From the NCBI RefSeq assembly GCF_001886715.1, contig NZ_CP018082.1, positions 6,200,001 to 6,264,000 of the forward strand: a stretch of 64,000 bases of DNA. The letters are read 5' to 3'. Shown here in pieces: positions 53,218-61,700 of the stretch; positions within the stretch are counted from its first letter, which is position 1, and each line of letters begins with the position of its first letter. Made by a program: the position numbers and the translations under genes. The notes under the pieces were generated by a model. The model had not been told where the DNA came from and did no database searches. It saw only the letters and a list, made by a program, of their open reading frames with translations. The stretch is from Nocardia mangyaensis (lineage in GTDB: Bacteria > Actinomycetota > Actinomycetes > Mycobacteriales > Mycobacteriaceae).

Positions 53218-56200
53218 CGGGCGGTCGACCTTCCTGACGGTGAATTGATCCACGGTGTGGGCAGCCACAGCGACTGGCTTCGCGGGGACGCCAACGGCAG
53301 CTGCGCGTTGTCGAGCATGGCGGGCTCCGGTCGGCGAGCCGGCACCAGTATCAGCCGTGCCGCGGGTCGAACCGTTGTGTGGTCGGCCAGCTGTTGGAAC
53401 ACGGAGAGCTGACCGTAACGGGCCAGTGGCGCAGCCTCGGTGATCAGTACCGGTTTCGGCATCGCGAGTTCTGCGGTGATCACCGGTACCACCTCATGCT
53501 GCACCAGCTCGGTCAACGTACGGAAGTCCGGGTCGCCAGGCTGTCCGCTATCGGCCGCGACGATCATGTCCCATTCGAATCCCAAGGCGCGCAACCGGTC
53601 CAGCAGGATGCTGGTCACGTTCACCTCGGTCAGCTCGAACCGGGCCAGCAGGCAACGCCGAGCCGACTCGACCGAACTGATGCCGGCCAGGACCGCCAAG
53701 AACCCGCCGCGGTCGATAGTGTCGGTGATTTTGTCGTCCACCGCGGCCACTTCCGCAGGTGCCACCAGCCGCCCGACCGAGGTCTGCATCCTGGTGCCGG
53801 TGAGCGACCGAACGGTGGGTTGGGCGTAGGTGCTGGTCTTGTCGTCCCACTCCAGACCGAGCTCTTCGAGCAGGTCGGTGAGTTTGGGGCGGCCCGGCAG
53901 TGGCTCAGCGGCCGGGAACCTGGACCGGACACGTGCGACGACCGCGTCCTGCGACAATCGCTGACCCAGCAGGGAGCCGGCCGACAGCCGCAGCGCCCGT
54001 TCGGCGGACATCCCGACCGGGTAGAGCTGTGCCTGCGCGCTCAACGCTACTTCGCCGTTGCTCGCAGTCGCCGCGAGCTGCAGTAGCCGCTGGTCACTCA
54101 AGCGCGGCATCCCGTCCGGCACCGGCACCGTACGCAGCAGTTCGACGCCACGCTGGCGGGTCGGCAACGGGTCAGTCGCGGCCAGCTTGATCGCGCGCTG
54201 TCCGAGCGTCACCGCGTAACCGAGCAGATCCGCCGCCTGCACCATCGATTCAGCGTCGTCGGGCTCACGCCCGATGAGAACGGTGTCGCAACTGCGGGAT
54301 CGGCGGATCGTGACCCGGGAGTCACCACCGCGCGCCTGCTCCACCTCGACCGCCGCCCGGACCAGGCCGATGGCTTGCGACAGCCGGCGCGGTCCTGAGG
54401 TGAACGAGCCGCGCGCGGCGATCAACTCCGAGGCGAGTTCCGCGGCGCTCATCACGAGGCCACGCGTATCGAGGACCGCGACGATCTCGTCACGGATCGT
54501 GGCCAGCGCGGCCATGTCCTGCCATTTCTTCAGGTGCTTACGCTGCCAGGTGGAGATCTGGGGTTGGGTATGGCCCGTGGTCTCAGCGGTCTGTGCCTGC
54601 GACGGCCAGGACAGGAAGGTGCCCGCGTCGGTCGCGGCTTGACCGAGGGCGACCCGCATCGCCGTGATCTCCTTGCTGTTGCGGGCGTTGACTTCCGGCA
54701 GGAGCAGCCCGCACACAGCGTCGATGCCTTGCGGCACAGGAACATCCGGCTGCTCGTCGGTGGCCGGTGCGATCTCGGCGCGCAACGCGCGCACCCGCGT
54801 GCTGATCTCCTTACGCGTCGCGGGAGTGACTCCACGGACCCCGATCAACGCCGAGAGGTCCATAGCCAGCAGCTCGCCGACGGTGTGCACACCGAGTCGC
54901 TCCAGCACCGAACGTGCCCGAGCCGTCAATTCCGCAGCGGTCACCGGCGATTCGGGGGTGATCGGCACCGCGACCGGACCGACCATCGCCGGACCCGCCG
55001 GTTCCACCGTCGCTGGCTCGTCGGGGATGTCGAGGAAGATCTGGCGCCACGCCTCCCGCATCTCCTCCACGCCGCCGAACCGTTCGGCCGCGTCCCGTGC
55101 GAGCGCCTGAGCGAAGAAGTCGACGAATCGTTCCGCGACAGCCGAATCGAACAGCTCCGCGGTGAGAGTGACCTCGTCGGTCACCGCCGCCGGGTTCGCG
55201 TTGTGACCCCACTGCGGCAACGTCCCCGTCGCCATCTCATACAGGGTCACCGCCGCCGCGAACCGCTCGGCGTCCGCGTCATAACGCATCCGCCGTGGCG
55301 GCCCGAGAAACGGATCCAGGTAGTGCACCGTCCCGGCGTTGATCTGCTCGGCGGGGGTCGTGGCCAGCGAGAAGTCGAACACGCACAGGTGTCGTTGATT
55401 GTTCTTCCCGAGTGGGCGCACCGCGAGGTTGGCCGGCTTGATGTCTCGATGCCACACCCCCTCGTCCTCGAGGTAGGCGACAATGTCGAGCAGGTCGCGG
55501 CCGTACCGCTCGAGCAGCTCCAAAGCCAGTCGGCCGCTGCGCAATTCCTCGATCAGGGTGACCGGACCGGCGCTCTCCATCAGTATCGCGGTGCGGCCGC
55601 CCACCACGATCGGGCCGTTGACCAGCGCGGCGACCCGCCTGTCACGCAGGGTCTCCAACACTCTGGCTTCGGAGGCGAAGCGGTCCGCGTGCTGCTCGTC
55701 CCGCGCGACCTTGAGGACCCGCTCCTTGCCGTCGACCTGAACCAGTAGCGCGATCGCAGTCGCACCCGAACCGAGGCGCTGCACGACAGTCAAACCACCC
55801 TCGAGGACATCGCCTTTCTTGGCTTCCAGCGGGTCGGTGACCGGCTCGGGCTCGGGTGCGGTGAGTTCGTCCCACACCTCCTCGAGCCCCTGCCGGAAAG
55901 CCTTGACGCTGTCGAGTCGTTGCTGCGGGTCGCCGTGGGTGGCCCGATACACCAGGTCCACAAGGCTTGCAGGCATGCCGTCGACCACCGCGCCGACATC
56001 GAGGCCTTGGCCGTGCACCGCCGTGACGAGCTGCTGGGCGCTGTCAGCGGGGGCGCGGCCGGTGAGGATGTGGAACGCGATCGCGCCCAACGAGAACACG
56101 TCGAGCTGAGTGCCAGGAATCTGCGCGTTCAGAGCGCTTTCCGGGGCGTGGTAGCGGCGCGCCTCGTCATCGATGAAGATGCCCAGGTCGATACCGTCAC

Positions 56201-57338
56201 CGCTGGATCCGAGACGCCCCAGCAACGTCGCACCGGCGAGACGTCCGCCGGTCTGCCAGTCGGTGACGACCAGCGACGGATTGCCCCGCTCGTGTGCGGT
56301 GACGAAGATCGCCTGCGGATGCAGCGCCCGATGCGACAACCGCCGCGAGTGCGCATAATCGATGATCTCCGCGAGATCCTGCACCAGCTGCAGCCTTTGA
56401 GCCAAGGTGGTGGCTCGGCCCTGCAGCAACCATCGGTCCAGCCGCACCGAACTCTCGGAGTGGTCGAAAATCACCGCGGGACCGAATGAATGCTCCACCA
56501 GATCCACCGGGTGCGCGATGCCCGGATGGTGAATACCTTGCAGCAGCCGGAACTCTCGCTCAGCGGCCCGTTTGATGATCGGCACGTCGGCCTCGGTGGC
56601 CCGGCTCGTCAGATAGAACCGCACCCGGCGCACCAGGTTGGCGTCCATCGCGTGGCCGGCCAGGAAGTCCTGCCAGCCAGTTCCTTCGGCGAAAGGCTTC
56701 GGATGCAGAATCAGCTGCCCGATCCGCCGATCAGCCACCGACGGCCGAATGTTGGCGCCCTTCACCAACTCCACGAGCTGGCGTCCGACGGACGCGTCGA
56801 TCATTGCCCGCCCTTGCCCAGGACCGGCGAGCAGGAAGCCCTTCAGGCTCGGCAGCCCGGATTGTCCACCGTCGAGTCCATAGACGTGCTGGCGGCCTAT
56901 CGCGTCGAGTGTGGAGCTGAAGTTCCGGGCGTGCAGGAAGACCGCTGCGTCCACGAAGATATTCGGTGATTTACCTGGGCGCTTCGCCGTGTAGTGCCGG
57001 ATAACACCGGCCAGTCGCTTCGCCTTGCGGTTGGCGAGAATGTAGGGGTTGTCTGTCGGCGCGAGCCGACCGCCCGGCATGCGGCGAACCCACTGCTGCC
57101 CGTCGCCGCTGAGCGATCCTTGCCAATGCTTGAGCTCAAGCAGGATCAGCCCTCGCGTGGTGAGTACCAGGGCGTCGACCTCGTTGATAGAGCCATCCGA
57201 GGCGACGAACTCGACATTGGTCCACACGTGGTATGGATCCCTGTCGGGCAGGTATTTTGCCAGTTCGCGAAGACCGTCCTGTTCATGTGCGAACGGGCTG
57301 GGATTGATCTGCTCCCACCGCCGCGAGTCCTCGCGCAC
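53214..57338 (-). CDS. pglW: BREX serine/threonine kinase PglW
   Basis: The 1,374-residue first gene of the operon has an N-terminal NERD domain (about residues 15-130, LILLELKHWQGSLSGDGQQW). A first kinase-like domain (about 240-490) has HRALHPQAI where HRD is expected and TDWQ where DFG is expected, so it looks inactive. A second kinase domain (about 510-790) has HRDIKPANLAV (about 630) and CVFDFSLAT. The last 500 residues include helix-hairpin-like and PglW-specific parts. It may sense infection and phosphorylate partners. The GTG at 57338 follows AGGAAGGA. Confidence 0.92.
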   Translation of the reverse strand: MREDSRRWEQINPSPFAHEQDGLRELAKYLPDRDPYHVWTNVEFVASDGSINEVDALVLTTRGLILLELKHWQGSLSGDGQQWVRRMPGGRLAPTDNPYILANRKAKRLAGVIRHYTAKRPGKSPNIFVDAAVFLHARNFSSTLDAIGRQHVYGLDGGQSGLPSLKGFLLAGPGQGRAMIDASVGRQLVELVKGANIRPSVADRRIGQLILHPKPFAEGTGWQDFLAGHAMDANLVRRVRFYLTSRATEADVPIIKRAAEREFRLLQGIHHPGIAHPVDLVEHSFGPAVIFDHSESSVRLDRWLLQGRATTLAQRLQLVQDLAEIIDYAHSRRLSHRALHPQAIFVTAHERGNPSLVVTDWQTGGRLAGATLLGRLGSSGDGIDLGIFIDDEARRYHAPESALNAQIPGTQLDVFSLGAIAFHILTGRAPADSAQQLVTAVHGQGLDVGAVVDGMPASLVDLVYRATHGDPQQRLDSVKAFRQGLEEVWDELTAPEPEPVTDPLEAKKGDVLEGGLTVVQRLGSGATAIALLVQVDGKERVLKVARDEQHADRFASEARVLETLRDRRVAALVNGPIVVGGRTAILMESAGPVTLIEELRSGRLALELLERYGRDLLDIVAYLEDEGVWHRDIKPANLAVRPLGKNNQRHLCVFDFSLATTPAEQINAGTVHYLDPFLGPPRRMRYDADAERFAAAVTLYEMATGTLPQWGHNANPAAVTDEVTLTAELFDSAVAERFVDFFAQALARDAAERFGGVEEMREAWRQIFLDIPDEPATVEPAGPAMVGPVAVPITPESPVTAAELTARARSVLERLGVHTVGELLAMDLSALIGVRGVTPATRKEISTRVRALRAEIAPATDEQPDVPVPQGIDAVCGLLLPEVNARNSKEITAMRVALGQAATDAGTFLSWPSQAQTAETTGHTQPQISTWQRKHLKKWQDMAALATIRDEIVAVLDTRGLVMSAAELASELIAARGSFTSGPRRLSQAIGLVRAAVEVEQARGGDSRVTIRRSRSCDTVLIGREPDDAESMVQAADLLGYAVTLGQRAIKLAATDPLPTRQRGVELLRTVPVPDGMPRLSDQRLLQLAATASNGEVALSAQAQLYPVGMSAERALRLSAGSLLGQRLSQDAVVARVRSRFPAAEPLPGRPKLTDLLEELGLEWDDKTSTYAQPTVRSLTGTRMQTSVGRLVAPAEVAAVDDKITDTIDRGGFLAVLAGISSVESARRCLLARFELTEVNVTSILLDRLRALGFEWDMIVAADSGQPGDPDFRTLTELVQHEVVPVITAELAMPKPVLITEAAPLARYGQLSVFQQLADHTTVRPAARLILVPARRPEPAMLDNAQLPLASPRSQSLWLPTPWINSPSGRSTAR

Positions 57339-57368
57339 TAGCCGTCCTTCCTGCCCCCACCACCAGTA

Positions 57369-57396
57369 AAACTAGATACGTTCTCGGCTGTGTCCA
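57369..57396 (-). promoter_or_regulatory. Candidate pglW promoter
   Basis: On the minus strand TGGACA (57396-57391) and TAGTTT (57374-57369) are separated by 16 bases and lie about 30 bases upstream of the pglW GTG. The match to a sigma-70-type promoter is fair. The position suits a single promoter for the whole BREX operon. Confidence 0.35.
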
Positions 57397-57587
57397 GCGC
57401 CGATCGACCGCCCGGACGATCCTACAAGGTGGCGCTGACATGGATCGCGCCTCACCTACCTGATACACACCCCGTTCGCATGCTGATTCGAGCTGACGAG
57501 GGGATGCGCGCCGTGCATCTCGGCACCGACCCGACGGGGTTCGGCTTACCACCCGCGCCCGGACGGCACCGTCTGAACTACGCGTGA
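57390..57587 (+). CDS. Doubtful small protein
   Basis: The 65-residue frame from a GTG at 57390 encodes RSYKVALTWIAPHLPDTHPV and LIRADEGMRAVHLG. The composition is plausible. However, it has no ribosome-binding site and begins inside the candidate pglW promoter. It may be a gene remnant. Low confidence. Confidence 0.3.
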   Translation: MSSADRPPGRSYKVALTWIAPHLPDTHPVRMLIRADEGMRAVHLGTDPTGFGLPPAPGRHRLNYA

Positions 57588-57743
57588 CCAACAGCGAAAT
57601 GTTGTCAGGCACCCTCTAGTCTGGCGTGGCATATCCAGAACAGCCCTGCTGCCGTGCCGCGCGGATCGACCGCCTGTGGATCTACTGCTGGTCGTTCGCT
57701 AACGTGGATGGCTGATGTGTCCGAGGGGAAGTTGGGAGCGGAC

Positions 57744-58145
57744 ATGACAGTGATCGAAGTTGAGTCTGCCCGCCTCCGGGCGGAGATTGCGGCGTTCTAC
57801 GCCGGATTCGGAGTGCCAGGCGAGTTGGCGGCAGCGTTCGAGGCCTCAGCGCTGTTGGTGCCCTTGGCCGGGCCCGAGGATCGGGTGTTCACGCTGGAGT
57901 CCGGTGGTGCGGGCTGGCTGTGTGCGTTCACCAGCATCAACGAATACGCGCATTTCATGGCCGCTCGCGGCGTTGTAGCTGATCAGACCTACCGCTTTCA
58001 TACCTTCCTGGGCAAGCGTCTGCGTGAGTTCGCCGCAGCACAGCCGGAGCCGACCGGGGTAGCCGTCGACATGCTCGGTGCGGCCCCCATGGCGTTCCCG
58101 CCGGAACTCGACGAGGCACCGTCGACCGATGGAGTACGCGGCTAA
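57744..58145 (+). CDS. SseB-like protein of the Rhs locus
   Basis: The 133-residue protein has ALLVPLAGPEDRVFTLESGG, then WLCAFTSINEYAHFMAARG and AVDMLGAAPMAFPPEL. This order resembles SseB N-terminal-type proteins often found upstream of type VII-secreted toxins. The ATG at 57744 has GGGAG six bases upstream. The stop overlaps the next ATG (TAATG), so the two are coupled. The family call is from motif order; the role could be chaperone-like. Confidence 0.6.
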   Translation: MTVIEVESARLRAEIAAFYAGFGVPGELAAAFEASALLVPLAGPEDRVFTLESGGAGWLCAFTSINEYAHFMAARGVVADQTYRFHTFLGKRLREFAAAQPEPTGVAVDMLGAAPMAFPPELDEAPSTDGVRG

Positions 58146-58768
58146 TGGCGGATTTGAATGTAGATCCTGCCCTCTTGACGCAAGCCGCGACCGGGATCAA
58201 CGGGATCATCAGCGAACTCTCCGAGCTCGGCGTCGGCGAGACCGGCGCCGTCGGACGCGGGTTCGCGCAGCTGACGATGTCGGCGATGGAAGCAGGCACG
58301 GCGAACGTACAAACCAGCTTCGAGACCTTCGCCGAACGCTGGTCATGGGGCGTGCGCGCACTGGTCCAGTCCGGAAACGAGATCGCCGAAGTCCTCGACC
58401 TGTCGGCGGGCCGCTACTACGAGATGGACGAGCAGATCTCGAACACGTTCAAGCAGATGTTCACCCACCTGGCAGGCAACCCGCACCTGAGCAAGGCCGA
58501 TCTCGAGAAGATGGACTGGGGTCAGGTCTGGGACAACAGCAACTTCAACACCGCCAGAAATCCCGAATACAGTGCGTCGTCGTTCGGTGACGCATTCTCG
58601 CATATGGGTGACAACGTCTCGACATTGGGGCAGGTCGGACAGTACCTGGTCTCCGATGACGTGCCCGACCGCGACAGCCTCGGCGACATGTTCTTGCCCG
58701 ATACAGGGGCGGCTGCGAAGGTCGCCGAGATCCAGCAAGCACAACAAGCAGCTCGTGGGGGGAAGTAG
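58145..58768 (+). CDS. ESX/WXG-like helical protein of the Rhs locus
   Basis: This 207-residue protein has a helical N-terminal half like an ESX/WXG100 partner (VDPALLTQAATGINGIISEL, FAERWSWGVRALVQSGNEIA). The C-terminal half is acidic (HLSKADLEKMDWGQVWDNSN), with a Gln/Ala-rich end. It starts at the ATG overlapping the previous stop and precedes the Rhs gene by three bases. It is probably a secretion partner or chaperone for the Rhs protein. Confidence 0.6.
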   Translation: MADLNVDPALLTQAATGINGIISELSELGVGETGAVGRGFAQLTMSAMEAGTANVQTSFETFAERWSWGVRALVQSGNEIAEVLDLSAGRYYEMDEQISNTFKQMFTHLAGNPHLSKADLEKMDWGQVWDNSNFNTARNPEYSASSFGDAFSHMGDNVSTLGQVGQYLVSDDVPDRDSLGDMFLPDTGAAAKVAEIQQAQQAARGGK

Positions 58769-58771
58769 TCC

Positions 58772-61700
58772 GTGGGTATCGGGGACTTCGTCAACAGCCT
58801 CGGCGACAAGATCGAAGACGGGCTCGAATCAGCCACCGAGAAGGTCGGCCAGGCCTACAACACCGTCCTCGACGCCGAGTCCAAAGTCGCGAAAGCTGTC
58901 GGCGCCGACGGCCTGTCGAACTGGCTCGACGATCTCGGCGACAAGGTCGTCGACGCGACCGGTGGCGCGGTCCCGGAGAAACAACTCGGCCAAACCACCG
59001 ATCCGAAGGAACTGATCCGCGGGGACCCCGCCAAGATCTCCGAAGTCGCCGAGCACGTCGCCAAGATCGGGACCGCGATCGACCAAACTGGTGACGCATT
59101 GCGCAAGATCGATGTCGCGGAGTGGTCCGGTGAGGCCTCCTCGGCCTTCCATGACGAGTACGCGAAACAGCCGAAACTGTGGTGGGACGGCGCCGACGCG
59201 ATGGGCAAAGCCAAAACCGCGTTGGACGCCTGGTACCACGAAGTCACCGCCGCCCAGGCTAAAGCCGCCGACGCGATCGCGAAATGGGAAGCCGCCGACC
59301 GTGAAGAGCGCGACCGCAAGAACGCCTGGAACGCCCAAACCGACGAACAACGCAAAGGCAAGAACCTCACCGACACCTGGACCGACATCCGCAACGAGGC
59401 CCGCGCGATCCTAAACGGTGCCCGCACTCAACGAGACAACGCTGCCAACTCGGCGGTCACCGCGATCACCGCGGCCACCGAGACCGCGCCGACCGAACCG
59501 CCGTTCCTCTCGCGGTGGGGTAGCAACTTCGAGGATCTGGGCGCGGCGATCGAGCACGCGAAGATCAACTTCTCGTCCGGTCTGTTGACCTCGCTGACCG
59601 GTATGGTGCAGTTCGTCCGATCGGTCACCCCGTTCGACATCTACAACATGACTCACCCCGCCGAGTACATGTCGAAGATGTCGGACATGGGCACCGGCAT
59701 GGTGATCGCCGCAGCCGACCCGAAAGCTACTGCTGCGGCGATGCTGTCGACTTTCAAGACCAACCCGTCGGAAGCGTTGGGCGCGCTCACCGGCGATGTA
59801 TTGACCACCGTCGCGACCGGTGGCGCTGGTGGCGTCGCGAAAGGTGCTGCCACCACGGTCAACCGTGCCTCCGAGGTTGTGGACGCGGCGAACACCGGCC
59901 GCAACGTCCTTGACAATGCCGCGGGAGCGGCCGGTAGGCACGCGCCCGAGACGCCCAGCGCCCCGACTCAGCCTGCCGCCCACGTGCCGGATAATCCGTC
60001 GACACCAAGCTCGAATCCTGCGGGGAACACCGGTGATTCGCCAGCCACGAACCCGGCAGGCGCCGCATCGGACAGCGCGGGACCCAATGCGGCTGGGCAG
60101 GCAGGTGACCCTCCGTCTACGAATCCGGCTGATACCCCGAATACGAACCCCAACGCTGCGGCTGATGATTCGGTACCAGCCAACAACGGCGACGGGACGA
60201 ATCCCGAAACCGCCGCACCCACCAACCCGCGAGACACCGAGCCTGGTTCACCGACGCCGGACACGGGGTCGCCTGAGAATGGGTCAGCGTCACCGAACGG
60301 CACCGATGAATCGCCGACCGGCAAACCCACTCCTGATTCCGATGGTGGCAGCCCGAACCAGGATTCGCCCACCCCAGCTCACAACGATTCCAGCCCCGAC
60401 CAGCACGACAACTCACCGACCCCGGACGGGGACAACACACCAGGCGACCAGGACTCCGGCTCGCCGACCACGAATCCTGACAACGACGCAAGCCCTGGCG
60501 ACACCGACGATGTCACCAACCCCGGTAGCCACGACGGGGACGGCAACACCCCCGATCCGAACAACAACCCCGAGCTTCGCGCCGGCCACGACAACGGTGG
60601 CAACGGCCAGGACAGCGCTGGTCAGGCTGGCCAGGACAAGCCGCCCGAGACCGACTCAACAGATGACCAGACCACCAAAGTCGGTGACCCGGTCAATGCC
60701 GCGAACGGCGAGTTCTTGCTCCCGATCACCGATCTCGAGCTGCCCGGCATCCTTCGCCTGGCACTCAAGCGATCGCATCACTCGAACTACCGATTCGGGC
60801 GGTGGTTCGGCCCATCGTGGTCGGCCACTCTTGATATGCGAGTGGTCGTCGAAGCTGACTGCGTCACAGTCATTTTCGAAGACGGCATGCTACTGCCCTA
60901 CCCGCATGCCGAGGTCGGTGTCGGTGTCGAGCCGATCACCGGCGGGCAGCGATGGAAACTGACCCGCACCGACATCGGCGGCTACCGCCTGTGGGATCCA
61001 GAGCGAGAACTGGTGTGGCACTTCGCCCCAGAACCAACCCTTGCAGGTGTGGACACTCTCCTCGGGAACTACGCGATCTCCGCGATCACCGACCGACACC
61101 ACAACCGAATCAGATTCCACTACAACAGCAACGGCGACCCGACCGAAGTCACGCACTCCGGCGGCTACCGAGTCGTGCTCGATTGCGCAGATGCCCGCGT
61201 GACCGCAATCTCAGTTGCTGATCAATCCGGTGAGTTCGAAACCCTCACCCGTATACGTGAATTCGGCTACACCCGCGGGGATCTGACCAGCGTGGTCAAC
61301 GGCGTCGGCGGCACCACTCGCTTCACCTACGACGATCACCATCGCATGCTGTCGTGGACCGACTCCAACGGCAGCTCGGTCACCAACACCTTCGACGAAT
61401 CCGGCCGAGTCATCGCTCAGCGCGGCACCGACGGCGTCATGAACGCCGACTTCGAATACCTCGAACTCGGTGACGGCACCGGCCGCCTCACCCGCATCAC
61501 CGATTCCCGTGGCGGCGTCACCGGCTTCGGATTCGACAACGACCTCCGCTTGCGCGATCTGCTCGCACCCGATGGCGGCCACCGCCATATCGAGTACAAC
61601 GCCGCCCGCAAACCCCTCAAAATCATCGAACCCGATGGTGCGATCACACGCTTCGAGTACACCGCCGAGGGTGACGTCGCGAGGAAGATACGTGCGGACG

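Larger units (their letters stand above)
57339..57743. other. Divergent region between BREX and the Rhs locus
   Basis: About 400 bases separate pglW from the next plus-strand gene. They hold the probable pglW promoter and one short doubtful frame (57390-57587). Nothing else is recognised. Confidence 0.45.
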
